From Litoreibacter sp. (GTDB lineage: Bacteria; Pseudomonadota; Alphaproteobacteria; Rhodobacterales; Rhodobacteraceae), in assembly GCA_026710325.1 (NCBI GenBank), contig JAPORH010000200.1, forward strand, positions 1 to 63,113: a stretch of DNA of 63,113 nucleotides, given 5' to 3'. This document shows, one piece after another, positions 17,649 to 26,510 of this stretch (position 1 is its first letter; each line of letters begins with the position of its first letter). Both the position numbers and the translations under genes were made by a program. The notes below the pieces were generated by a model. It did not search any database, was not told the origin of the DNA, and saw nothing but the letters and a program-made list of their open reading frames with translations.

Positions 17649-19202
17649 ATGACTGAGGATGGTGGTATTTTTGTAGGCGGGGGCGGAGAAAGCTACGCAA
17701 AGCCTCAGCATCTGACTTTGAAATACGCCAATCGCCATGGCCTGATTGCCGGCGCCACAGGGACCGGCAAAACTGTGACACTGCAGATCCTGGCCGAAAG
17801 CTTCTCGGCTGCGGGTGTTCCGGTTTTTATGTCTGACGTGAAAGGCGACCTTTCAGGGCTCGCCGCCTCCGGTAGTGCTGATCACAAGTTGCACGCCCCA
17901 TTTATCGAGCGCGCAAAAAAAATCGGTTTTGATGATTTCGAATATGCGAGCTTTCCGGTCACGTTTTGGGACCTCTATGGCGAGCAGGGTCACCCTGTGC
18001 GTACGACGGTTTCGGAGATGGGTCCGCTGCTGTTGTCGCAACTTCTCGAACTGACAGAAGCGCAAGAGGGCATTCTGAACATCGCATTTCGCGTGGCGGA
18101 TGAGGAGGGCTTGCCGCTACTTGATCTCAAGGATCTACAATCGCTCCTTGTGTTCGTCGGGCAAAACGCCAAGACGCTAGCGCTGCGCTATGGATTTGTC
18201 TCTTCCCAATCAGTCGGTGCAATCCAGCGGCGTTTGTTGGTGCTCGAAAATCAGGGAGCTGCCGATTTCTTCGGCGAGCCTGCGCTTGATCTCGAAGATA
18301 TGTTCCATGTCGATGAAAACGGGCGGGGCCAGTTGAACATACTCGCCGCTGACAAGCTTATGGCCGCGCCGAAACTCTATGCGACCTTCCTGCTTTGGTT
18401 GCTTTCGGAGCTTTTCGAGAACCTGCCCGAGATAGGTGACCCGGACAAACCGCGCTTTGTTTTTTTCTTCGATGAAGCGCACCTGCTTTTCGAGGGCGCG
18501 CCGAAAGCGCTGGTTGACAAAGTCGAACAGGTCGCGCGCCTGATCCGCTCGAAAGGGGTCGGGGTCTATTTTGTGACGCAAAACCCTGCTGACGTGCCCG
18601 AAGATATTTTGGGGCAACTCGGCAACCGTGTTCAACACGCATTGCGCGCTTTCACCAGACGCGATCAGAAAGACTTACGTGCGGCGGCTGATACCTATCG
18701 TGAGAACCCTCGTTTCGATATCGAAGATGCAATCAAGGAGGTCGGTGTTGGCGAGGCCGTGACCTCTTTCTTGGTTAAGAAGGGCATGCCTGGGGTCGCA
18801 GAGCGCACGCTCATCCGTCCACCATCCTCCCAACTTGGGCCAATCTCAAAAGTTGAACGCAAAGCCGCGATGTTGGGCTCACCGGTCAGTGGGAAATACA
18901 AAACAGCCCTCGATCGTGAAAGTGCATTTGAAATTCTTGCCGAGCGTGCCGCCAAGGCTGCAAAAGAAGCCGAAGAAGCTGAAAAACGCGAAGAAGAAAT
19001 GGAAGCCCGCGAACGTGAGTACCAAACGGGACGTAGATATTCAGGGACGCGCGTGAAACGGTCGACGACCAAGCGGACACGTTCAAGGCGCGGCGACACA
19101 TCGATGGAAGCCTTTACCAAGTCAATGATGCGTTCGATTGGAACAAAGGCGGGTACCGCAATTGTTAGGGGCGTTTTAGGGGGCCTCTTTAAAGGACGGT
19201 AG
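17649..19202 (+). CDS. HerA-like/DUF853 ATPase (YjgR type)
   Basis: 517-residue P-loop ATPase of the HerA/FtsK-related DUF853 family. The Walker A is GATGTGKT (about 36-43), followed by [11 protein letters not shown]; the Walker B is [11 protein letters not shown] (about 270-280), and [29 protein letters not shown] supplies the sensor and Arg region. The C-terminal part (about 430-490) is a Glu/Lys/Arg-rich coiled coil with a very basic tail. The cellular role is unknown. ATG 17649 is preferred because it gives the usual start just before GIFVGGGG and has GGGGGA upstream; ATG 17610 would add 13 residues. Confidence 0.88.
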   Translation: MTEDGGIFVGGGGESYAKPQHLTLKYANRHGLIAGATGTGKTVTLQILAESFSAAGVPVFMSDVKGDLSGLAASGSADHKLHAPFIERAKKIGFDDFEYASFPVTFWDLYGEQGHPVRTTVSEMGPLLLSQLLELTEAQEGILNIAFRVADEEGLPLLDLKDLQSLLVFVGQNAKTLALRYGFVSSQSVGAIQRRLLVLENQGAADFFGEPALDLEDMFHVDENGRGQLNILAADKLMAAPKLYATFLLWLLSELFENLPEIGDPDKPRFVFFFDEAHLLFEGAPKALVDKVEQVARLIRSKGVGVYFVTQNPADVPEDILGQLGNRVQHALRAFTRRDQKDLRAAADTYRENPRFDIEDAIKEVGVGEAVTSFLVKKGMPGVAERTLIRPPSSQLGPISKVERKAAMLGSPVSGKYKTALDRESAFEILAERAAKAAKEAEEAEKREEEMEAREREYQTGRRYSGTRVKRSTTKRTRSRRGDTSMEAFTKSMMRSIGTKAGTAIVRGVLGGLFKGR

Positions 19203-19204
19203 AG

Positions 19205-19253
19205 GAAGACACTTTGAATAAGTGTCTTCGAAAATCCTTCGTTAAGGATTTTT
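19205..19253. terminator. Tandem hairpins forming a bidirectional terminator
   Basis: Two perfect hairpins stand side by side: GAAGACACTT/AAGTGTCTTC (19205-19229) and AAAATCCTT/AAGGATTTT (19231-19252). The second has U-runs in both directions and abuts the stop codon of the minus-strand gene at 19254. It separates the convergent ATPase and 76-residue genes. Confidence 0.85.
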
Positions 19254-19484
19254 CTACTCGATCAGTCGGATCGCTTCACGGTTACAGCAAATCACATATT
19301 GCCCGCCATTCTCGATAGCGCGCCATCCGCGTCTTCGGATGCGGTCTTCGAAGTCTTGGCGCCCGAATATTCGTTCGACATCAGAAACTGAGCGGCGCAC
19401 GATCCCGCCCCGTTGTGCAGCCTTCGAGCTGAAAATCTGCGCAAACCAGATATCGGGGGTGATGCTTGGGTTGGGTATGACCAT
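19254..19484 (-). CDS. Conserved hypothetical protein, 76 residues
   Basis: Small protein MVIPNPSITPD... with a basic central helix (AAQRGGIVRRSVSDVERIFG) and the end GGQYVICCNREAIRLIE. The pattern of an Arg-rich middle plus QYVI(C/F)CN is, to my knowledge, a small family confined to Rhodobacterales; no function is known. It has no signal peptide or membrane segment. It is the last gene of the minus-strand set mazG-lysE-this gene and ends on the bidirectional terminator. Confidence 0.7.
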   Translation of the reverse strand: MVIPNPSITPDIWFAQIFSSKAAQRGGIVRRSVSDVERIFGRQDFEDRIRRRGWRAIENGGQYVICCNREAIRLIE

Positions 19485-19519
19485 GAAGGTAAACGAACCA
19501 AAGCCGGGTTAATTTGACG

Positions 19520-20146
19520 CTAACGCTGTGTCGCAATCAACCTTAAGGCGAGGGCCAGAAAAACCAACCCTGCCAGTCGATTAAGCCAGATATGAACAAG
19601 GGGTTTGCGATTGATCCAATCCCCCAAGCTACCGGCAGCCAACGCGATCGTTCCGAAAACGACGAGTGTGACCAGAAAGAACAATCCGCCTAGTTGATAG
19701 AATTGCGCAACCAGCGATCCGTGCTCGGGCGATACGAATTGCGGCAGGAAGGCCAGCATGAAGATCGTTACTTTTGGGTTGGCAACATTCATGATCAAGC
19801 CGCGAAGGAACAGCTTAACAGGCGTGCTGTGAGATGTGGCGGGGCCCTCTATGGGTTGCGCAGAACTGCGGAGCGCGCCCCATGCGAGATAGAGCAAATA
19901 TCCGGCACCTATAAGTTTAAGCGCCGTGAAGGCAAACGGCGAAGTTTGCACAAGCGCAGCCACGCCAAACGCGGCCGCTGTCGTGTGGACGATCAAACCA
20001 CTTGCAAGCCCGAGGGTGACGATCAGGCCCGAAAACCTTCCGTGGAGCGCCGATTGCATCAGAACAAAAATATTGTCGGGCCCGGGGACCGCGGCCAGTG
20101 CCGAAGCCGCAGCTATGAACAAAACTGCGGTCTCGAGCGGGATCAA
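19520..20146 (-). CDS. LysE/RhtB-family amino acid exporter
   Basis: 208-residue inner-membrane protein with about six hydrophobic helices and the family N-terminus AAVPGPDNIFVLMQSALHGRFSGLIVTLGLASG, the PGP motif being the hallmark. The family exports amino acids such as threonine, homoserine or lysine; the substrate cannot be told from sequence. Its start overlaps the mazG stop by 4 bases (ATGA), so the two are translated together. Confidence 0.88.
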   Translation of the reverse strand: MIPLETAVLFIAAASALAAVPGPDNIFVLMQSALHGRFSGLIVTLGLASGLIVHTTAAAFGVAALVQTSPFAFTALKLIGAGYLLYLAWGALRSSAQPIEGPATSHSTPVKLFLRGLIMNVANPKVTIFMLAFLPQFVSPEHGSLVAQFYQLGGLFFLVTLVVFGTIALAAGSLGDWINRKPLVHIWLNRLAGLVFLALALRLIATQR

Positions 20147-20952
20147 GCGCGCTCCTCCCGTTTGACCTCCTCCCAGAGTGCGTCCATTTCGGTCAAATCT
20201 GACAGTGCGGGTGTTTTATCGCGTGCGGCGAGCAAGGCCTCGACCCGCTCAAACCGGCGTGTGAACTTAGCATTGGCGGCGCGCAGCGCTTCCTCTGGGT
20301 CCAAGTTCAAATGTCTTCCGAGATTGGCCATAACGAAGAGCAGATCGCCAAACTCTTCCTTGATTTCTTCGTGGGAAAGGTCCTCACGCGCCTCCACCAG
20401 TTCGGCGGACTCCTCATTGAGTTTGTCGAGCACTTCTTTTGTTGACGGCCAGTCAAACCCGACCCGTGCTGCGCGTTTCTGGAGTTTTACGGCCCGTAGC
20501 AATGAGGGCAATCCAATTGCGACGCCGTCTAGCGTACCGCCCTGTGCTTTGTTTGCTCGCTCCGTTGCTTTGATGGCTTCCCAATCTGCCACCTGCTGTT
20601 CGGCGGATTTATCGCGGCTATCGGAACCAAACACATGGGGGTGGCGGGCGATCATCTTCTCCGAGATTGCGTTCGCCACGGAAGAAAAGTCGAAATGGCC
20701 GGCTTCCTCACCCATTTGCGTGTGATAGACCGTTTGCAAAAGCAAATCGCCAAGCTCACCTTCTAGCTCACCCCATGCCTCACGCTCAATTGCATCGGCG
20801 ACCTCATACGCCTCTTCGATCGTGTAGGGCGCGATGGTCGCAAAATCTTGTTCAATATCCCAGGGGCAGCCTGTTTGCGGATCTCGCAATCTGCGCATGA
20901 TTTCAATCAACCGCGCCATGGGTTGAGAGGTGTCGTAGATCAGCTCGGTCAT
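20143..20952 (-). CDS. mazG: Nucleoside triphosphate pyrophosphohydrolase MazG
   Basis: 269 residues from ATG 20952, with two MazG helical-bundle repeats. The first has CPWDIEQDFATIAPYTIEEAYEVADAI and ELGDLLLQTVYH with metal-binding Glu and Asp residues; the second has EEFGDLLFVMANLGRHL. The family cleaves (d)NTPs to the monophosphate and pyrophosphate and clears abnormal nucleotides. A longer open frame to 21018 lacks homology and would run into the divergent amidohydrolase start. Confidence 0.93.
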   Translation of the reverse strand: MTELIYDTSQPMARLIEIMRRLRDPQTGCPWDIEQDFATIAPYTIEEAYEVADAIEREAWGELEGELGDLLLQTVYHTQMGEEAGHFDFSSVANAISEKMIARHPHVFGSDSRDKSAEQQVADWEAIKATERANKAQGGTLDGVAIGLPSLLRAVKLQKRAARVGFDWPSTKEVLDKLNEESAELVEAREDLSHEEIKEEFGDLLFVMANLGRHLNLDPEEALRAANAKFTRRFERVEALLAARDKTPALSDLTEMDALWEEVKREERA

Positions 20953-21011
20953 TGCGCGCATGCCCCGGTTTAGGCCAAAGTCCGAACGACAAAAGCATAG
21001 AGGAGCGACAG

Positions 21012-22172
21012 ATGCCACCCATCAACCGGATTGCTGACTACGCCGAAGATCTGACGGCGTGGCGGCGGCATTTGCATATGCACCCTGAATTGCAATTCGA
21101 GTGCCATGAGACTGCCGCTTTCGTGGTTGAGCGTCTCAAAAAGTTTGGCATCGAGGAAATCCATGAAGGGATTGCAACCTCGGGCGTCGTGGCCGTGATT
21201 GAAGGGCAGGGAGACGGACCAACAATTGGCCTGCGCGCTGATATGGATGCTCTGCCGATGGATGAAAAAACAGGGCTGGAATACGCCTCAAACACGCCGG
21301 GCAAAATGCATGCCTGCGGGCATGACGGCCATACGGTGATGCTCTTAGGGGCTGCGCGTTATTTGGCTGAGACGCGGAACTTTAAAGGTCGTGTGGCATT
21401 GATCTTTCAGCCCGCCGAGGAGGGCGGCGGCGGCGGAGAGGTGATGGTGCAGGAAGGCATTATGGAGCGTTTCGATATCTCAAGTGTTTACGCCCTGCAC
21501 AATACACCGGGTGCGCGGGAAGGCGTGATCTATACAACACCCGGCCCAATAATGGCGGCCGCAGATACGTTCCATGTTCATATCAAAGGCGAAGGGGGCC
21601 ATGGCGCTTATCCAAGTGAGACCCGCGATCCGGTTGTGGCCTGTCTTGCCATTTGCAACGCATTTCAGACGATTGTCTCACGCAACAGACATGGGTTGGA
21701 AGACCTCGTTGTCTCCGTGACCCAAATCCACACAGGGACCATCGACAATATCATTCCGGAGACGGCCTATATCAACGGAACGATCAGGACATTTGATGAA
21801 GCGCTTCAGAAACGCGTTGTCTCCAGGATGCAGGAGATTTGCGCAGGGATTGGGCAGGCCTATGGGGTCATGGCGGAGTTCGTATTCGAGAAGGGCTACC
21901 CCCCGACGATAAACCACGCCCAAGAAACTGCATTTGCGAGCAAAGTAGCAAAGGAGGTGGTGGGAGACGCGATGGCAATAGACGATGCGCCTCCGGAAAT
22001 GGGGGCCGAGGATTTCGCCTACATGCTGCAAGCGCGGCCGGGGTGTTACCTTTTCCTTGGCCAAGGGGAGGGACCCGGCCTGCATCATCCGGAATATGAC
22101 TTTAACGACGAAATCGCGCCGATCGGGGCGAGCTTTTTTGCGAGGCTCGTTGAAACAGCTCAGCCTTTATAG
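21012..22172 (+). CDS. M20-family amidohydrolase (hippurate hydrolase type)
   Basis: 386 residues. Metallopeptidase-fold amidohydrolase acting on N-acyl amino acids. Metal-binding elements are present: RADMDALPMDE, MHACGHDGHTVMLLGAA with the Cys and His ligands, FQPAEEGGGGGEVMV with the catalytic Glu, and the C-terminal PEMGAEDFAYML and HHPEYDFND. The dimerisation lid domain lies at about 180-290. GAGGAG stands 9 bases before ATG 21012. It ends at the first copy of the intergenic repeat. Confidence 0.92.
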   Translation: MPPINRIADYAEDLTAWRRHLHMHPELQFECHETAAFVVERLKKFGIEEIHEGIATSGVVAVIEGQGDGPTIGLRADMDALPMDEKTGLEYASNTPGKMHACGHDGHTVMLLGAARYLAETRNFKGRVALIFQPAEEGGGGGEVMVQEGIMERFDISSVYALHNTPGAREGVIYTTPGPIMAAADTFHVHIKGEGGHGAYPSETRDPVVACLAICNAFQTIVSRNRHGLEDLVVSVTQIHTGTIDNIIPETAYINGTIRTFDEALQKRVVSRMQEICAGIGQAYGVMAEFVFEKGYPPTINHAQETAFASKVAKEVVGDAMAIDDAPPEMGAEDFAYMLQARPGCYLFLGQGEGPGLHHPEYDFNDEIAPIGASFFARLVETAQPL

Positions 22173-22178
22173 TCTTGG

Positions 22179-22234
22179 GGCTCTGCCCCCGGCGCGTGCC
22201 GCGCCTCCCCCGGGATATTTTTGAAGCAATGAAG
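22179..22234. repeat. GC-rich intergenic repeat, copy 1
   Basis: Starts GGCTCTGCCCCCGGCGC and ends GATATTTTTGAAGCAATGAAG (last 14 bases from 22221). The core contains the hairpin GGCGCG-TGC-CGCGCC (22191-22205). The first 42 bases match copy 2 (25461) at 41 positions, in the same orientation. It fills nearly the whole gap between two convergent genes. Elements of this look recur between genes in Rhodobacterales genomes, as far as I recall; a role in transcription termination is likely. Confidence 0.75.
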
Positions 22235-22235
22235 T

Positions 22236-23441
22236 TTAGAGTCTTTGCCAGTCGGGGGCGAAGGAGAGGTTCTGTGAACCGGCAAGGCGTGCGGTGCGTT
22301 CCAGAGCTGCGTGAAGGCGCTTGCGTCGACCGGGACCCATTCTGACGCCACGCTCCGGCCAAAACGCGCGGACGTTAAGCTTTTCCGACTTACGATCGCA
22401 TTTCATGTCGATGCGGCATATGAGCTTCGCGCCTTCGAGCACCGGAAAGACATAGTAGCCATATTGGCGCTTCGCTTCCGGGGTGAAGATTTCAATCCGA
22501 TAGTGGAACCCGAACAGCAATTCTGCCCGCTTTCTGTCACGCAATGCGGGGTCAAAGGGGGAGAGGATGCGGATCATGCCGGGTGGCTCTGGAGCCGTTG
22601 TCGCGCGCTCAAATACGTCTGGGCGTGCTATATGTTTTCGCAAACGACCATCGGCGCCTTCAACCTCGATTTCTATGAGAGACTGATCTGCGACCCCTCT
22701 TGCGCACCAGGTCTTGGCTTCTTCCTTGGTGGTGAGATCCCAGAAATTGGCCAACTCGCCAGATGTCGCGAACCCGAGCCGGTCCAAAGCCGCATTGCAG
22801 GCCCAATCCACTGTTTCTTCGAGATAGGTGCGTGCATTCAGGTATTCCGGTGGAATGACATTCTCGGTCAGATCATAGTATTTCCGAAATCCCCTACGAT
22901 GGCACACGGACAGAGCACCGGTTCGCCAGAGATACTCCAGCGCGGTTTTGGATGGATGCCAATCCCACCAGCCACCTGAACTGCGTTTTTCATCTGCGCC
23001 GACATCAGCCGAACAACACGCGCCCTGGTCTGCGATCTGGCGCAAGACCTCCTCCGTTTTCTCGAGAAATCCGTCTCTCCGCCATGCGCTCCATTGTTTG
23101 CGAATACGCGCTTCTTCGCGCGCCATTTTATGTCGCCAATGCGGAAAGAACGGCATCGAAATGATAGACGCATCATGCGTCCAATGCTCAAACCCCTGCC
23201 GGGTTTGGCTTGTTACCCGGTCAAGCGCGGGGGCGCGGTAGCTTTGACGGCGTACGTGCAGGATCATGTGATGGGCGCGCGCGACCGTGTTGATACTATC
23301 GAGCTGCACGAACCCCAGATTGTGGATCAACGCTGCCAAGTCATCGCCTTTGCCAAGCCCGGTCGGGCGGGTCGCCAGCAGATGGTGGTGCAGAAACAAG
23401 CGGCGGGCTTGGGCGTTGGTCAGGCGGGGTAAAGTGGTCAT
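22236..23441 (-). CDS. YcaQ/AlkX-type DNA glycosylase (winged-helix, HTH_42)
   Basis: 401 residues of the DUF1006 / HTH_42 family, related to the E. coli interstrand-crosslink glycosylase YcaQ. The catalytic QxD motif is seen as QLD at residues 46-48 in FVQLDSINTVARAHHMIL, distinguishing it from the QxQ of the AlkZ branch. The middle shows winged-helix repeats, and the conserved RILSPFDPALRDRKRAELLFGFHYRIEIF lies near 300-330. It is expected to act on bulky or crosslinked N7-alkyl purines. It is divergent from the SDR gene. Confidence 0.87.
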   Translation of the reverse strand: MTTLPRLTNAQARRLFLHHHLLATRPTGLGKGDDLAALIHNLGFVQLDSINTVARAHHMILHVRRQSYRAPALDRVTSQTRQGFEHWTHDASIISMPFFPHWRHKMAREEARIRKQWSAWRRDGFLEKTEEVLRQIADQGACCSADVGADEKRSSGGWWDWHPSKTALEYLWRTGALSVCHRRGFRKYYDLTENVIPPEYLNARTYLEETVDWACNAALDRLGFATSGELANFWDLTTKEEAKTWCARGVADQSLIEIEVEGADGRLRKHIARPDVFERATTAPEPPGMIRILSPFDPALRDRKRAELLFGFHYRIEIFTPEAKRQYGYYVFPVLEGAKLICRIDMKCDRKSEKLNVRAFWPERGVRMGPGRRKRLHAALERTARLAGSQNLSFAPDWQRL

Positions 23442-23525
23442 CTTGGAGCGTAGTTTGGAATGCTTGGGGCTTTCGCGCCACCCGGTTCTTGCGTAACCTC
23501 AGAGAAAAATCAAAAGGGGCTGGGT

Positions 23526-24281
23526 ATGGACCAAATTGTAGCGCTTGTCAGTGGCGGAGCATCGGGGCTTGGCGCGGCCGCCGCACGCGCGATCGTAGAG
23601 GCGGGTGGTACGGTGGTGTTGCTGGACCGCGATGGTCAAAAGGGGAAAGCCTTCGCCTGCGAACTAGGCCAAGCTGCTCGTTTTGCCGAAACAGATGTCA
23701 CTGATGAAGGGTCGGTCCAAACTGCGCGGGATTGGGCGTTGTCTGAATTTGGGTCCATCACTGCCGTGGTCAACTGTGCGGGCATCGCGATAGCGTCCAA
23801 GACAGTCGGACGCGACGGGGCGCACCCATTGGCGAGTTTTCAAGCGTCCGTCGATATCAATCTCGTGGGCAGTTTCAATGTGGCGCGGTTGGCAGCAGAA
23901 GCCATGACAGAGAACGACCCAGACAAAGACGGACAAAGAGGCGTCATCATTCACACCGCCTCTGTCGCGGCGTTCGAGGGGCAAAAAGGCCAGCCCGCCT
24001 ATGCGGCGTCAAAAGGTGGTATTGTCGGAATGGTACTGCCCATGGCGCGCGATTTGGCGGCGCACGGGATCCGCGTGATGGCGATTGCGCCTGGACTGTT
24101 TTTGACGCCCATGCTCGAGGGATTGCCGGATGGAGCAAAGGAAGCGCTGGCTTCGCAGCCGCTTTTTCCCACGCGACTTGGGCGGCCGGAGGAGTTTGGC
24201 GCGATGGTTAACACCATTATTGGCCAACCCTATCTGAACGGCTCTGTAATCCGCCTTGATGGTGGGATCCGCCTGCCATGA
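23526..24281 (+). CDS. Short-chain dehydrogenase, 3-hydroxyacyl-CoA dehydrogenase type-2 like
   Basis: 251 residues, Rossmann fold. The cofactor motif is SGGASGLGAAAAR (about 9-21), NCAGIA marks strand 4, and the catalytic Ser-Tyr-Lys is in TASVAAFEGQKGQPAYAASKGG. Asp in LLDRD (about 36) predicts NAD preference. The closest type is HSD10-like 3-hydroxyacyl-CoA dehydrogenase. ATG 23526 has AGGGG 9 bases ahead; the frame is open to 23460 without homology. It overlaps the next gene by ATGA. Confidence 0.88.
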   Translation: MDQIVALVSGGASGLGAAAARAIVEAGGTVVLLDRDGQKGKAFACELGQAARFAETDVTDEGSVQTARDWALSEFGSITAVVNCAGIAIASKTVGRDGAHPLASFQASVDINLVGSFNVARLAAEAMTENDPDKDGQRGVIIHTASVAAFEGQKGQPAYAASKGGIVGMVLPMARDLAAHGIRVMAIAPGLFLTPMLEGLPDGAKEALASQPLFPTRLGRPEEFGAMVNTIIGQPYLNGSVIRLDGGIRLP

Positions 24282-25459
24282 AAGCCGCAATTGCGGGTGC
24301 GGGGATCGGGGGGCTGGCGGCCGGGCTTGCGCTTGCGCGCGCAGGCCTTGAGGTGGAAATATGCGAGCAGGCACCCGTCATTTCCGAGGTAGGTGCAGGT
24401 ATTCAAATTAGCCCGAATGGTATGCGCGCCTTGGACAGCCTTGGTGTGACAGACGCCTTGGAGGCCACACTTTTCGAGCCTGAAGCAATCTCGATGCGCA
24501 TAGGACAGACGGGGCGCTTAATTTTCTCCTTGCCGATGAAAGGCTATGCCGAGCGCAGATGGGGCGCACGGTTTTGTCAGGTGCACCGTGCAGATCTCCA
24601 GGAGGTCCTGCGCGCGGCCTGTATCGAGGCCGGTGTTGTTATCCGAACTGGGGCTAAGATCACCGGCTATGTGCGGGAGCGAGGCGGCGCGAGCTTCTAT
24701 GTGGAAGATGGTGCGCGGGTCTTTGGAGATATCTTGATCGGGGCTGACGGGTTGCATTCGGTCACGCGCGCGCAAGTTGCCGGACCGGACAGGGCGCGCT
24801 TCACCGGCAATATGGCTTGGCGCTGCGTGATGCCCTTGGAGCTTTTGGGTGAGGACGCGCCGCCGCCTGAAGGCTGCATTTGGGCAGGCCCAGGCAGACA
24901 TGCGGTCACGACACGCATTCGGGGCGGGAATCTTGTGAACTTCGTGGGCATAGTTGAGCAAGAAGAACGGAAGGAAGAAGGCTGGTCGATAGAAGGTTCG
25001 CGGGAGGCGGCCGTGCAAGACTTCGCAGGTTGGGTGCCACAGGTTCAGCGCATTTTGGCCCATGCGGAACCAATCAACCGTTGGGCGTTATTTGACAGAC
25101 CTGCGCTGTCAACTTGGTCGGATGGTCCTGTGACACTTCTAGGTGATGCGGCGCACCCGATGTTGCCCTCAATGGCGCAAGGCGCCGTGCAAGCGCTGGA
25201 AGACGCGGTGATCCTTGCGGCTTGTTTGTGCGAAAGCGACGACAAACTGTCAGCTTTGGCAAAGTATGAAACCGTGCGTCGCGACCGCACGGCACGTGTC
25301 CAACGCCGTTCAGCCGAAAACCTGCGACTGTTTCACAAGTCTGGTCTAAGCCAATTGTCATCATATCTGCCAATTTGGGCGGCGGCGCGTCTTTCACCGG
25401 CAATCATCCAAGGGCGACAAGACTGGATCTATCGTTATGATCCTACGGCAGTGGTTTAG
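24278..25459 (+). CDS. FAD-dependent monooxygenase (salicylate hydroxylase type)
   Basis: 393 residues of the group A flavoprotein monooxygenases. GAGIGGLAAGLALARAG is the FAD-binding dinucleotide motif at the N-terminus, GADGLHS is the DG motif (about 162-168), and GDAAHPMLPSMAQGAVQALED is the GD motif (about 289-309). This class hydroxylates aromatic acids with NAD(P)H; the substrate is open. The 4-base overlap with the SDR suggests a two-gene operon. Confidence 0.88.
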   Translation: MKAAIAGAGIGGLAAGLALARAGLEVEICEQAPVISEVGAGIQISPNGMRALDSLGVTDALEATLFEPEAISMRIGQTGRLIFSLPMKGYAERRWGARFCQVHRADLQEVLRAACIEAGVVIRTGAKITGYVRERGGASFYVEDGARVFGDILIGADGLHSVTRAQVAGPDRARFTGNMAWRCVMPLELLGEDAPPPEGCIWAGPGRHAVTTRIRGGNLVNFVGIVEQEERKEEGWSIEGSREAAVQDFAGWVPQVQRILAHAEPINRWALFDRPALSTWSDGPVTLLGDAAHPMLPSMAQGAVQALEDAVILAACLCESDDKLSALAKYETVRRDRTARVQRRSAENLRLFHKSGLSQLSSYLPIWAAARLSPAIIQGRQDWIYRYDPTAVV

Positions 25460-25460
25460 A

Positions 25461-25517
25461 GGCTCTGCCCCCGGCGCTTGCCGCGCCTCCCCCGGGATAT
25501 TTACCAAAGCAATGAAG
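25461..25517. repeat. GC-rich intergenic repeat, copy 2
   Basis: Same element as at 22179-22234, in the same orientation, differing by one base in the first 42 and then by a short variable stretch before AAGCAATGAAG. It again fills the gap between two convergent genes (stop at 25459, stop at 25522). The two copies bracket the YcaQ, SDR and monooxygenase genes. Confidence 0.75.
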
Positions 25518-25521
25518 AGGC

Positions 25522-26484
25522 TCAGGCCTGATCTATATAGCGCGCGCACCCGGTTAGGGCGGCGTAGTCATCCTCGATCACATGCACCGCAAAATTCTGC
25601 ATAAACCCTGCAAAACGTCCTTTGTCCCGGAAAGCTGATAGAAAACCGAGGGCATCGAAATGCGGCGCAAAGGCACGAGCGACACCGCCAGCAAAATAGA
25701 TGCCGCCAAAGGGAAGTTGAATGAGGGACAGGTTCCCCGACACCGTGCCCAGCATACGCACAAACATCTCGGCGGCTTTTTGAGCGATAGGATCGGTTCC
25801 GCTTTCAAAGCCTGACATGATGTCGGCGGCGGGCATTTCTTTGCGGGCACCATTTTGTTCGCTGAGCCAAAGGTAGACGCGTTCAAGACCGCGCCCTGAC
25901 AGCATGTCTTCGACAGCCGGAAAGCCATGCGCGGTTTCAAAAAAGCGCATGAGAGCGAGCTCGTCGGCCGTTCTAATTGGAAGATTGGCGTGCCCAGCCT
26001 CCGAGGCCGGCACATGCCGGCCAGAAGGTGTCTCAAACACGGGGGCTATATTGAACCCGGTGCCGACACCAATGACGAGCTTGGTTGCGTGGGCTGGGGC
26101 CTCCGTGCCCGAAACAAGCTCGCGCACCGAGGTTTCGGGAAGCGCGCCGAGCGCGTGACCTTGCGCCTGGAGATCATTGAGCAGACGTGCTGTTTCCGCG
26201 CTGGTGGCATTTTTTAGGCTCGTCTCATCAATCTCCCAGTCGAGATTGGTCAAAGTTCCGCGCCCGTCTGCAACGGGGCCCGCGAGGGCGACGCAGGCAC
26301 TCTTGCAATCTACGCCGTCTTCCTCGTCGATGAAGGCGCGCAGGACGGTCTCCAGCCCGGGATAGTTGCGATTTGGGTAGCGACGCACCGTTTCTGTAAG
26401 CAGCCGTGGCCCTTCGGCCAAGGCAACGCGCGTGTTTGTGCCGCCGATATCGGCCACGAGTGTGTAAGTGTCAGGGGCGCGCAT
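25522..26484 (-). CDS. glk: Glucokinase
   Basis: 320 residues of the ROK-unrelated bacterial glucokinase family (E. coli Glk type). The phosphate-1 motif is LVADIGGTNTRVALAEG, ACVALAGPVADGRGTLTNLDWEI binds sugar, IGVGTGFNIAPVF is phosphate-2 and FAGGVARAFAPH lies near the C-terminus. It phosphorylates the glucose released by the neighbouring glucosidases, feeding Zwf and the Entner-Doudoroff route. It is the last gene of the lacI-bgl-glk transcript and ends at the second intergenic repeat. Confidence 0.94.
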   Translation of the reverse strand: MRAPDTYTLVADIGGTNTRVALAEGPRLLTETVRRYPNRNYPGLETVLRAFIDEEDGVDCKSACVALAGPVADGRGTLTNLDWEIDETSLKNATSAETARLLNDLQAQGHALGALPETSVRELVSGTEAPAHATKLVIGVGTGFNIAPVFETPSGRHVPASEAGHANLPIRTADELALMRFFETAHGFPAVEDMLSGRGLERVYLWLSEQNGARKEMPAADIMSGFESGTDPIAQKAAEMFVRMLGTVSGNLSLIQLPFGGIYFAGGVARAFAPHFDALGFLSAFRDKGRFAGFMQNFAVHVIEDDYAALTGCARYIDQA

Positions 26485-26510
26485 TATGGGCTTTCTTTGG
26501 TTTCCGGTGT

